DNA of 7,200 bases, taken from Candidatus Babelota bacterium (lineage in GTDB: Bacteria; JAGOBX01). A model generated the notes under the pieces. That model was given only the letters and a program-made list of their open reading frames with translations. It did no database searches and was not told the DNA's origin. The stretch lies in NCBI GenBank assembly GCA_017999075.1, contig JAGOBX010000175.1, positions 1-7,200 of the forward strand. The letters are read 5' to 3'. The position numbers and the translations under genes were made by a program. Positions 1 through 6,108 of this stretch are shown one piece after another. Numbering within the stretch: position 1 is the stretch's first letter; the number at the start of each line of letters is the position of its first letter.

Positions 1-1313
1 TTTATGGAGTCATACTGTTTTAAAAATTTTATATCCTGAAATTCTTCAAACCACAAAGAAATTATTCCATAAACATGAATTTCATCTTCTTCGGCATATT
101 TGAAATATTCTTGTATTTCATTTGAATTTATTCTGTGTGAATAACCGGTGTTTATAAAAAATTTTGAATTTTTATACCGGGATATTTTTGTTATAATGTT
201 TTCCACCAACAAAAAATAGGTAGATAAATTCGGATGATGGCCGTCGATAAAATAATTAAAATCAGGAATTACGGTTTTATCTGGAGTACAAATTATAGAT
301 TTCATATCAATATGAATTAAATTATATTTATTAATTAAATCTTTAAGTCCGTTTTTATATTTTGTCTGTATAATCAGAGGATAATCATCGTTATCAATAG
401 CCAATCTTAGAAATTTATCAGCTGAATTGAAATGATTTTCCTGATAATATATTTTTCCGATTTCAAAATAAAGATTTGCGAATGAACATTCTTTCGATAA
501 ATTTTCTAAAATTTTTTTTGATGCATCACTATCATCCATAAAATTTTTTAAATAATAAGCGCTTTTAAATTTGTTCAGATGATTGCCGGCATCATTTTTA
601 TTTTTTGAATTTCTATATACTGAACGAGTTGGAGAAAACATATAATTACCTTCAGGAATAATAATAATTAATTCTATATTATTTGCATTACAGTATTGAA
701 TCAATAATTCCGCGTATTTAATGTACCTTGTGAAATTTATGTTTTTTTCAAATTCAGGAACAGGATGTTCGCAAAAAAAATTTCCTGAATAAATATCGTC
801 GCTTTCATTAACTTGTTTAATGTAAAAATAATGGCGTATTATCTTAACAATTGAAGAAAAACCTATAATATTAAGAAATGGAAGCTTATCTTTTATATTT
901 AATGAATAATAATTGGAAAATTCGTTATGACCGCTGTATATAATCATTAAATCAGGTTTATATTTAACCTCAGAAAAATATTTTTGCACTGCTTTTTCAA
1001 TTGAAAAAGCGCCCTGGGCATAATTATCGGCTATGATATTTTTTTGATAATGTTTTGTCTTATTAAATTCATATTGAATGATATTGGATAATTGCAATTT
1101 TTTATGATAAGGCCAGCCTATAGCCGTAGACTCGCCGAGTACAGCGATTCTGTAGTTATTAGTGTCAATTAAAATTTTGTTTGCCGGTTTAACAGCATAT
1201 TTCAGAAAATTATAATTTATATAGTTATAAGAAATAATTTCGGCAATAATAAATCCAGCAATTATGCCGAATAAGATTTTTAATTTTCTATGTTTGGTAA
1301 GTTTAATTTTCAT
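1..1313 (-). CDS. Membrane-anchored SGNH/GDSL hydrolase with TPR-like segment (3' end outside window)
   Basis: I translated this frame by hand. It stays open for 437 codons from the ATG at 1313 to the left edge, so the C-terminus is missing. Residues about 12-32 form one hydrophobic segment after a basic N-terminus, so the protein is probably anchored in the inner membrane with its catalytic part outside. All four SGNH blocks are visible: nucleophile Ser62 in GEST, Gly101 (block II), Asn130 in GHNE (block III), and Asp357/His360 in DGHHPN (block V). Residues about 279-309 look like one TPR unit lying between blocks III and V. This layout matches the long TPR-containing SGNH hydrolases annotated in several environmental diderm phyla. 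Members of the superfamily are esterases or acyltransferases. Action on a surface glycan is inferred from the neighbours only. The start codon overlaps the stop of the upstream radical SAM gene (ATGA), and no Shine-Dalgarno sequence is present, so translation is probably coupled. Confidence 0.85.
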   Translation of the reverse strand, partial: MKIKLTKHRKLKILFGIIAGFIIAEIISYNYINYNFLKYAVKPANKILIDTNNYRIAVLGESTAIGWPYHKKLQLSNIIQYEFNKTKHYQKNIIADNYAQGAFSIEKAVQKYFSEVKYKPDLMIIYSGHNEFSNYYSLNIKDKLPFLNIIGFSSIVKIIRHYFYIKQVNESDDIYSGNFFCEHPVPEFEKNINFTRYIKYAELLIQYCNANNIELIIIIPEGNYMFSPTRSVYRNSKNKNDAGNHLNKFKSAYYLKNFMDDSDASKKILENLSKECSFANLYFEIGKIYYQENHFNSADKFLRLAIDNDDYPLIIQTKYKNGLKDLINKYNLIHIDMKSIICTPDKTVIPDFNYFIDGHHPNLSTYFLLVENIITKISRYKNSKFFINTGYSHRINSNEIQEYFKYAEEDEIHVYGIISLWFEEFQDIKFLKQYDSI

Positions 1314-2392
1314 TTGTTTTTCAAATCATTCCATCTTAAATCTTTTTTTCTGAACATAATCGGATCTAAAATTTTTCCAATTTTTTTTACAGGGATGAAT
1401 TCTTCATCTCCGAAATTTTTTAAATATTGAGGATAAATACCGTCGCATATATAATAAAAATCGCATTCGCGGCATTTTTCAAGATAAATATTATTATGGC
1501 AAAATCTGTTTTTTATAAGCCATAAAATTTTTTTTTCTTCCAGGTTACTAAGTTTTAGTTTAGTAAAAAAAGATTTAAATGGTAATTTATATTTCCAGAA
1601 TTTTTCATCAAGTTTCATACAGGCTCTTACGTTCCATTCATAAGGATCCCATTGCCACTGATGAAAATTGCAGACATATTTTTCGTATTCGCCCATACAG
1701 CATAAAGGAATATACCTGACATTTGTATAAATATTATTATCAATCATAATATTCAAAGCTTTTTTTATGTTAACAGATAAATCAGTATATCTTCCCTGAA
1801 AAGGAATATTTTCTTTATTTGACCAGTCGGTAGCAGGATGAGGATTGAAGATAATGAAATTGGCGATTCTGGGTTTGACGATCGATGTTAATTTTTTTGC
1901 TATTTCAGTCAATCTGTCGCCATTGAATTTTGTTACAACAGTATTTGTTCTGAACGAAAAATTAATTGAATGGAGGTATTCAACAGAATTCATCAGATTT
2001 TTGTAAGCGTTGTTTCTGTTTGTTATTTCATCATAATGAGATTCATAGTCGTGATAACTTAATAAAACGTCTTCCAATCCTTCTGAAACTAAATTTTTTA
2101 TTGTTTCTGTTTTTTGCCCGTTAGTTATTATTGTGGGGAGTATCAGCCTTTCCCTGCAATACTTAACCATTTTTATTATTTCTTTGTATACTGTAGGTTC
2201 TCCGCCTGTTATGTCAAAATATTTAATTTGATAATTTTGTTTAAAAATATCAATTTCGTTTTTTACATCTTCAAAACTTCTTTGCTCCCTGTATTTTTTG
2301 AATTTGTAATAACAAAATTTACATTCAATATTGCAGGCAAAAGTGGGATATATATCCACTCTTTTATTTATTTTAATAATATTGTTGTTCAT
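1310..2392 (-). CDS. Radical SAM protein with C-terminal SPASM-like cysteine cluster
   Basis: This is a 360-residue radical SAM enzyme. The cluster motif CxxxCxxC is Cys20, Cys24 and Cys27, which would bind the 4Fe-4S cluster that cleaves S-adenosylmethionine. GGEP at 63-66 is the usual SAM-contact motif. The C-terminal third has further cysteines: Cys231, Cys232, Cys241, Cys258, Cys298, then C307-x2-C310-x5-C316. The last spacing is typical of SPASM/twitch auxiliary-cluster domains. Such enzymes modify peptides, proteins or small molecules, and the substrate cannot be read from the sequence. The gene sits between a family-2 glycosyltransferase and an SGNH hydrolase with 4-base ATGA overlaps on both sides, so a role in making or modifying a glycan or glycoconjugate is plausible. 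No small precursor-peptide gene is seen beside it. The start at 2392 gives a normal N-terminus about 19 residues before the first cysteine. There is no Shine-Dalgarno sequence. Confidence 0.9.
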   Translation of the reverse strand: MNNNIIKINKRVDIYPTFACNIECKFCYYKFKKYREQRSFEDVKNEIDIFKQNYQIKYFDITGGEPTVYKEIIKMVKYCRERLILPTIITNGQKTETIKNLVSEGLEDVLLSYHDYESHYDEITNRNNAYKNLMNSVEYLHSINFSFRTNTVVTKFNGDRLTEIAKKLTSIVKPRIANFIIFNPHPATDWSNKENIPFQGRYTDLSVNIKKALNIMIDNNIYTNVRYIPLCCMGEYEKYVCNFHQWQWDPYEWNVRACMKLDEKFWKYKLPFKSFFTKLKLSNLEEKKILWLIKNRFCHNNIYLEKCRECDFYYICDGIYPQYLKNFGDEEFIPVKKIGKILDPIMFRKKDLRWNDLKNK

Positions 2393-3366
2393 AATTTATA
2401 AATATTTTTAATATTTTCAGGCAGCATATCCAATAGTTTATTATTTTCAAATCTATCTAAGATTTTGATATCGCTGTTTTGTTGTGTTCTTTTTAATCTT
2501 CGTATTTTGTGTATTCTTTTTAAAGCAGCCAAAAATGCTCTTATATTTTTTTTATCATATTTAATAAAAATTTGCAAAATAAAAAAGAAATGTTTTATCC
2601 ATAAATCGAGCGAATCTATATTTTTCCAAAAAAATAGAAATCTGTTTCTTGCATCTATATGTATTAAGTTGTTTTCATCGTACATTTTTTTCATGGTAGT
2701 ATTAGCATAATGATAAACAGCGCTGTCAGGCAGATAAATATTATCATATCCTAATTTCATTGCATTATAGCACAAATCATTATCTTCCAAATATTGAGGA
2801 GCATAAATAGAATCAAAACCTCCTGTTTCAAAATATTTTTTTTTTAATACAAACATACAGCAGCTTGTGGCCCAAGCGATTTTTATTTTTTCTTTGAATT
2901 CTATATTTTTATGTAATCCTATATTTTCACTTTGAATTCTGCCGTTTTTAAAAATATACGCTGAAATAGATTCATTTCTTAAATTCATTGATGGCCGCAA
3001 AATTTGAGGATTAATTGCAAACACATTGTTTTTTGACAATTCATTAAATATTGAACTGAAGTTTATGTTTTTAATAATAACATCGTTGTCAAGGAACCAT
3101 AGAATGTCATAATTTGCATAATTTACGGCATTGATATGAGATAAGGCATTTCCCTGATTTTTATTGTTTACAATAATTATGCAATCTTTAAATTTTTTTT
3201 TAAGTAAATCAACATCATTGTTATGGCTGCAATCATCGCATATAATTATTTCATAATTATAATCTTTAATAAATTTGCAGTCATAAATTGATTCTATAAG
3301 TTTTTCTGTTAAACAGAATCCGTTGTAATTTGTAATTATAATTGATATGCCGTTAAACATAGACAT
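2389..3366 (-). CDS. Family 2 glycosyltransferase (rhamnosyltransferase WbbL-like)
   Basis: This is a 325-residue GT-A fold glycosyltransferase that would move a sugar from a nucleotide-sugar donor to a growing glycan at the cytoplasmic face of the membrane. The N-terminal nucleotide-binding strand carries ITNYNG (11-16) and the acidic pair Asp44-Asp45. The metal-binding DxD is Asp93-Asn94-Asp95. Glu194-Asp195, in the sequence LEDNDLC, matches the acceptor-side acidic motif (usually ED.DLC) of WbbL-type enzymes. The tail after about residue 240 is basic, with one hydrophobic stretch and no clear multi-pass membrane region. The donor sugar cannot be deduced. It is the first gene of the three-gene minus-strand unit. 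Its stop overlaps the start of the radical SAM gene (ATGA). The ATG at 3366 is taken as start; a second ATG two codons later is equally possible, because neither has a Shine-Dalgarno sequence. Confidence 0.9.
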   Translation of the reverse strand: MSMFNGISIIITNYNGFCLTEKLIESIYDCKFIKDYNYEIIICDDCSHNNDVDLLKKKFKDCIIIVNNKNQGNALSHINAVNYANYDILWFLDNDVIIKNINFSSIFNELSKNNVFAINPQILRPSMNLRNESISAYIFKNGRIQSENIGLHKNIEFKEKIKIAWATSCCMFVLKKKYFETGGFDSIYAPQYLEDNDLCYNAMKLGYDNIYLPDSAVYHYANTTMKKMYDENNLIHIDARNRFLFFWKNIDSLDLWIKHFFFILQIFIKYDKKNIRAFLAALKRIHKIRRLKRTQQNSDIKILDRFENNKLLDMLPENIKNIYKL

Positions 3367-3404
3367 TAAGATTAAATAATATTTATAAAAATTAAAATTG
3401 TTTC

Positions 3405-3410
3405 ATTATA
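3405..3410 (-). promoter_or_regulatory. Candidate -10 box for the glycosyltransferase/radical SAM/SGNH operon
   Basis: On the minus strand a perfect TATAAT lies about 40 bases upstream of the family-2 glycosyltransferase start. No good -35 box sits 16-18 bases before it. In such AT-rich DNA this hexamer can occur by chance, so it is only a candidate. Confidence 0.25.
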
Positions 3411-3446
3411 TATGATATGCAGATAATTTAAAAGTAAAAAATCAAG

Positions 3447-3474
3447 TTTACATTTTTAAAATAAATAATAAAAT
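3447..3474 (+). promoter_or_regulatory. Candidate promoter for the plus-strand GT4 gene
   Basis: TTTACA (3447-3452), a 16-base gap and TAAAAT (3469-3474) resemble a sigma70-type promoter and lie about 70 bases before the ATG at 3544. The two hexamers each match consensus at five of six positions. The AT-rich background makes chance matches likely. No Shine-Dalgarno sequence follows. Confidence 0.25.
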
Positions 3475-3543
3475 TAACTTCCGGAAAAACAAGAGAGTAA
3501 AAGTCATTTTCAGGACAAAATTTTATTAAGAAATATAAGTAAA

Positions 3544-4632
3544 ATGTTATTAAAAAATTGCAGTGTACTTCAGATTTCTTCCGGATTTCATTCTGGAGAT
3601 GCTGTATCTAATCAAATAAATTATCTGAACGATATTTTTTTAGAATTTAATTGTAAAACTTTTTTTTATAATACTCCAAACCATAAATTTGATTTTAACG
3701 CTGTTCAATTAAATTCTATTGATGAAGTGTTAAACCGTAATTTTTGTTTGATAATTGTTCATTATGGCGGTTATTTTCCAGAAGCGGAAAAATTGCCTTT
3801 AATGTCCGGAAAAAAAATACTGTTTTACCACAATTTTACGCCATACAAATATTTTGAAAAATATAATGGAAATCTTGCCGAATCTTTAAAACAGACTTCT
3901 GAACAATTGTTTAGAATTAATAAAAATTTTGATTATGCAATAACACCGTCAAATTATAATAAGTCAAGTTTGATTGAACATAATTTTTACAACAGAAATA
4001 TTTATGTTGTTCCGTATTTGATAAAATGTAAATTTAGTTTGAAAAATTTGTTGAAAAAATTTTTTTTCCCTTGCGGTAAACCACTAAAAATTTTATATAC
4101 CGGCAGAATAGAGGTTCATAAAAAAATAGAAAACATAATAGAATTTTTTAACATATTAGTCGAAAATTATTATTTTGATTGCGAATTGCATTTAACTGGT
4201 CCTTATGATGAAAATTCAGAATATTATTTCGAGTTAAAACGAAAAGTCAAACACAGCGGAAAAGTTTTTTTTCACGGAAGAAAAGATTATTCTGAAATTT
4301 ATGATTATTTTAATATGGCTGATATTTACATTAATTTAAGCGAGCACGAAGGGTTCTGCATTCCTGTAATTGAAGCAATAAGCAGTTTTTTGCCTGTGAT
4401 TTCCAATGATATACCGGCAATAAGAGAAAACACCGATGGTTCAATTTTATTTGTAAATAATGAAGATTATCATTCTATTTCAAAGATGGTTATAAAAATT
4501 AAGAATAATTATTTATACAGGATTTGGATAATAATACGACAATTAAAAATTCTTGATAAATTTGTTTTTTCTGAAATAAAACATAAAATTAAAACTTTAT
4601 TGTTTAATTTAACAATTGATAATAAAAAATAA
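3544..4632 (+). CDS. GT-B fold glycosyltransferase, GT4-like
   Basis: This 362-residue protein has the two-domain layout of GT-B glycosyltransferases. The N-terminal acceptor domain opens with a strand and a Gly-rich loop (SGFHSGDAVSNQ, 13-24), as in GT4 enzymes that carry a GDAxxN motif. The C-terminal donor domain begins near residue 181. It shows TGRIEVHKK (186-194), the basic donor-phosphate-contacting segment, and the classic E-x7-E motif, Glu269 to Glu277, in EGFCIPVIE. The role would be retaining sugar transfer to a lipid-linked or surface glycan on the cytoplasmic side. Donor and acceptor are unknown. It is divergent from the family-2 glycosyltransferase operon, with 177 bases between them, and probably belongs to the same glycan locus. 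Its 3' end overlaps the 3' end of convergent pgpA by 29 bases. There is no Shine-Dalgarno sequence before the ATG. Confidence 0.88.
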   Translation: MLLKNCSVLQISSGFHSGDAVSNQINYLNDIFLEFNCKTFFYNTPNHKFDFNAVQLNSIDEVLNRNFCLIIVHYGGYFPEAEKLPLMSGKKILFYHNFTPYKYFEKYNGNLAESLKQTSEQLFRINKNFDYAITPSNYNKSSLIEHNFYNRNIYVVPYLIKCKFSLKNLLKKFFFPCGKPLKILYTGRIEVHKKIENIIEFFNILVENYYFDCELHLTGPYDENSEYYFELKRKVKHSGKVFFHGRKDYSEIYDYFNMADIYINLSEHEGFCIPVIEAISSFLPVISNDIPAIRENTDGSILFVNNEDYHSISKMVIKIKNNYLYRIWIIIRQLKILDKFVFSEIKHKIKTLLFNLTIDNKK

Positions 4633-5137
4633 TTTTTAGAGTAAGCCCTGAGTATATGCCGGCAATAACATCATCTGCAACGATTCCCCATCCGCCGTTC
4701 AGTTTTTGACTTATATTAGCCGGAAATACTTTTACAATATCGAAAAATCTGAATAATAAGAATGATAAAATAATCAGCTGGATGTAAAACCGATAATTTC
4801 CGCAATCAATTATAATCGGGAATTTCATTGAAGGAATAGAAAATATAAGTATTGTAACAAAATATCCGACAACTTCATCAATTACTACCTTGTGAGGATC
4901 TTTATGACCGTAAATTTTTTCAAATATTGAACTGACAGGAATAGAAATAATTGTAAGAATAATTGTGAGATATAATATCAGATAATTAATATTATATTTT
5001 TGCTGGCAATATATTGTTAATACGGCAAATGGAATTGTTGCGAGAGTAGCAAAAGTTCCTGATGCTTTTAAATAGCCGGTAAAAAAAAATGAAGAAATAA
5101 TCTCCAGACCAAATATTAAATTTTTTTTTATATTCAT
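4604..5137 (-). CDS. pgpA: Phosphatidylglycerophosphatase A
   Basis: This 177-residue integral membrane enzyme removes the phosphate from phosphatidylglycerophosphate to give phosphatidylglycerol in the inner membrane. Family motifs in order are: the GTFATL segment (27-32), corresponding to the usual PGTWGSL; KDPHKVVIDEVVG (79-91), the acidic signature with Asp87-Glu88; FRFFDIVKVFP (129-139); and GGWGIVADDVIAG (148-160) with Asp155-Asp156. Hydrophobic segments lie near 33-44, 50-72, 92-110, 117-131 and 157-173, as expected for the family. The length is typical. Two motifs differ from the common form: Ser26 replaces the Pro of PGT, and KVFPAN replaces KPxPI. The acidic residues are kept, so activity is likely. 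It has its own promoter upstream, no Shine-Dalgarno sequence, and overlaps tail to tail with the GT4 gene. Confidence 0.92.
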   Translation of the reverse strand: MNIKKNLIFGLEIISSFFFTGYLKASGTFATLATIPFAVLTIYCQQKYNINYLILYLTIILTIISIPVSSIFEKIYGHKDPHKVVIDEVVGYFVTILIFSIPSMKFPIIIDCGNYRFYIQLIILSFLLFRFFDIVKVFPANISQKLNGGWGIVADDVIAGIYSGLTLKIIFYYQLLN

Positions 5138-5167
5138 TTGAATTTATTGTTTAAAATAATTTTTTTA

Positions 5168-5196
5168 ACTATATAATACAATTCCGGCTTAATCAA
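5168..5196 (-). promoter_or_regulatory. Probable pgpA promoter
   Basis: On the minus strand TTGATT (5191-5196) is followed after exactly 17 bases by TATAGT (5168-5173), matching sigma70 consensus at four and five of six positions. The -10 box ends 30 bases before the pgpA ATG, which predicts a leader of about 20-25 bases. Spacing and position support it; there is no experimental evidence. Confidence 0.5.
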
Positions 5197-5212
5197 TAAA
5201 AAAAATTAAAAC

Positions 5213-5240
5213 TTGACAAATTTTATTTTTTTTTTAAATT
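5213..5240 (+). promoter_or_regulatory. Probable promoter for the zinc-ribbon small protein
   Basis: A perfect TTGACA -35 box (5213-5218) is followed by a 16-base T-rich spacer and TAAATT (5235-5240), a four-of-six -10 match. This would start transcription near 5247, leaving a leader of about 28 bases that contains the AAGGAG site. The -35 box is the strongest in the window; the -10 box is weak. Confidence 0.5.
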
Positions 5241-5259
5241 TTACAGAAAATTTAACAGT

Positions 5260-5265
5260 AAGGAG
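5260..5265 (+). promoter_or_regulatory. Shine-Dalgarno sequence fixing the zinc-ribbon start
   Basis: AAGGAG ends nine bases before the ATG at 5275. The in-frame TTG at 5269 is only three bases away from it, too close to be the start. The ATG is therefore chosen and the protein is 61 residues long. Confidence 0.8.
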
Positions 5266-5274
5266 AAGTTGATA

Positions 5275-5460
5275 ATGGTTTTTCAAGGTTATTGTTTTGA
5301 ATGTGAATACGAAGGGCAGTTTAAAAACAAGCATATTTGTCCTAAATGTAAAAGTGAAGATATTGAAATTTATGAAGATGAACTTGAAGATGAAGAAGAA
5401 GATGAGTTTTATAATGGCGAAGAAAATGATGATGATTTTGAAGAAGAAGAAAATGAATAA
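5275..5460 (+). CDS. Small zinc-ribbon protein with polyacidic tail
   Basis: This 61-residue cytoplasmic protein has two parts. Residues 1-27 hold two CxxC knuckles, Cys7/Cys10 and Cys22/Cys25, with the second as CPKC. This is a rubredoxin-like zinc ribbon that would bind one Zn or Fe ion. Residues 28-61 are an acidic tail in which 23 of 34 residues are Asp or Glu, and it is probably disordered. I do not recognise a named family. Zinc ribbons of this kind often serve in nucleic-acid or protein contacts, and acidic tails can mimic nucleic acid or bind basic proteins, but no function is assigned. It has a strong Shine-Dalgarno sequence and a TTGACA promoter, which suggests good expression. A weak terminator-like hairpin separates it from the next gene. 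The tail is encoded by a low-complexity run of GAA and GAT codons that could change length by slippage. Confidence 0.8.
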   Translation: MVFQGYCFECEYEGQFKNKHICPKCKSEDIEIYEDELEDEEEDEFYNGEENDDDFEEEENE

Positions 5461-5463
5461 TAA

Positions 5464-5498
5464 AAGATATGGAAAAAAATATCTTGCATATTTTTTTT
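5464..5498 (+). terminator. Weak rho-independent terminator after the zinc-ribbon gene
   Basis: A perfect 7-base-pair stem (AAGATAT 5464-5470 with ATATCTT 5479-5485) and an 8-base loop begin four bases after the stop codon. A run of eight T follows at 5491-5498. The stem is AT-rich and the T-run starts five bases beyond it, so termination may be partial, with read-through into the next gene. Confidence 0.4.
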
Positions 5499-5511
5499 AG
5501 GATAATACAAT
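5484..5511 (+). promoter_or_regulatory. Candidate promoter for the exported Ala/Lys-rich protein
   Basis: TTGCAT (5484-5489), a 16-base gap and TACAAT (5506-5511) form a weak sigma70-type match. The -10 box has five of six consensus bases and the -35 box three. It would give a leader of about 27 bases. It overlaps the putative terminator. Read-through from the gene before is the alternative. Confidence 0.3.
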
Positions 5512-5529
5512 TATTTAAAAATTTTTTTT

Positions 5530-5535
5530 AGGAGG
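5530..5535 (+). promoter_or_regulatory. Strong Shine-Dalgarno sequence for the exported protein
   Basis: AGGAGG lies nine bases before the ATG at 5545. It is the best ribosome-binding site in the window. It sets the start at the beginning of a clean signal peptide. Confidence 0.85.
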
Positions 5536-5544
5536 AATATTTTT

Positions 5545-6024
5545 ATGTTAAAAAAAATAGTAATTGCTTTAATGAGTGTATTATTAATCAGCGCATTGGC
5601 TTTTGCTGCGGATGAAGCAGCAGCACCTGCGGCTGACGATAAAGCTGCTGTTAAAGCTGATGTGAAAGATGCGGGCGCGGCAGATGCTAAAAAAGCCGAC
5701 AAACCGAAATACGCTAATGGCGTAAAAATTGTTTCCTGTGAAGGAGATAAGCTTGTTGTTTCGAGAGGTTATGGCAAAAAAGCTAAAGAAGAAACTTATG
5801 CAATCGGACCGGACACTAAATATTACAAAGACAAAAAACCGGTTAAAGCAGAAGAAGTTGCTGCTCTTTTCGTTAAAGATGTTAAAGTAAATGTTGGTTA
5901 TGTAAAAGATGGCGATAAGCTGATAGCTAAACGCGTTTATTTAAACACTAAACAGAAAAAAGCAAAAAAAGATGGAGAAGCTCCGGCAGCTCCTAAAGAA
6001 GAAAAGGCTGCAGAAACTAAATAA
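5545..6024 (+). CDS. Exported Ala/Lys-rich protein with a small beta-rich domain
   Basis: This 159-residue protein starts with a clear Sec signal peptide: Lys3-Lys4, a hydrophobic core at 5-19, and an AFA-type cleavage site near residue 21. There is no lipobox, so it should be released to the periplasm or outside. Residues 22-54 are low-complexity Ala/Asp/Lys. Residues about 56-134 look like alternating beta strands (VKIVSCEGDKLVVS, a DTKYYKDKKPV turn, then VKVNVGYVKDGDKLIAKRV). This is the pattern of small periplasmic barrels such as DUF5666-like domains, a similarity judged by eye. Residues 135-159 are again Lys/Ala/Glu-rich. The flanks may act as flexible linkers or bind anionic polymers. 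No enzyme motif is seen and there is one cysteine, Cys65. The excellent Shine-Dalgarno sequence and a strong terminator downstream suggest an abundant product. Its base composition is richer in G and C than the glycan genes because of the Ala codons. Confidence 0.82.
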   Translation: MLKKIVIALMSVLLISALAFAADEAAAPAADDKAAVKADVKDAGAADAKKADKPKYANGVKIVSCEGDKLVVSRGYGKKAKEETYAIGPDTKYYKDKKPVKAEEVAALFVKDVKVNVGYVKDGDKLIAKRVYLNTKQKKAKKDGEAPAAPKEEKAAETK

Positions 6025-6067
6025 TAAATATTCAAAATAACCGGATATTTATTTTGGTTGATTTAGT

Positions 6068-6108
6068 ATAGGGAATATTCAATAAAATGAGTGTTCCCTA
6101 TTTTTTTT
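6068..6108 (+). terminator. Strong rho-independent terminator
   Basis: A 14-base-pair stem (6068-6081 with 6088-6101) contains two G-U wobbles and closes a 6-base loop. Its foot is ATAGGGAA/TTCCCTAT, and eight T follow at 6101-6108. It ends transcription of the exported-protein gene. The T-run overlaps the stop codon of convergent fabH. Read on the minus strand the hairpin has no T-run after it, so it should act one way only. Confidence 0.85.

Noticed and set aside
2114-2401. Plus-strand reading frame of 95 residues inside the radical SAM gene
   Set aside because: It is antisense to a gene with clear motifs. Its product is rich in Phe, Tyr and Ile as expected from complementing AT-rich code, and it has no ribosome site or family features.
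2465-2710. Plus-strand reading frame of 81 residues inside the GT2 gene
   Set aside because: It is antisense to the C-terminal part of the glycosyltransferase. The hydrophobic look comes from the complement of Lys/Asn codons.
3479-3486. TTCCGGAA palindrome in the divergent intergenic region
   Set aside because: It is too short and does not recur in any arrangement that suggests an operator.
5172-5177. TATAAT on the plus strand between pgpA and the zinc-ribbon gene
   Set aside because: No -35 box precedes it, it is about 100 bases from the start codon, and it overlaps the better-supported pgpA -10 region on the other strand.
5297-5500. Met/Lys-rich frame overlapping the zinc-ribbon gene
   Set aside because: It is a frame-shifted reading of the GAA/GAT run. 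The zinc-ribbon frame has the promoter, the ribosome site and the CxxC motifs.
5511-5702. Minus-strand Ala/Ser-rich frame
   Set aside because: It is antisense to the signal peptide and Ala-rich region of the exported protein. Its low complexity comes from the GCx codons on the other strand.
6024-6056. Alternative AT-rich hairpins (6024-6031 with 6045-6052, and 6033-6040 with 6049-6056)
   Set aside because: The two stems exclude each other, are almost all A-T, and neither has a proper T-run after it. A much stronger terminator lies just downstream. They are most likely chance in AT-rich DNA.
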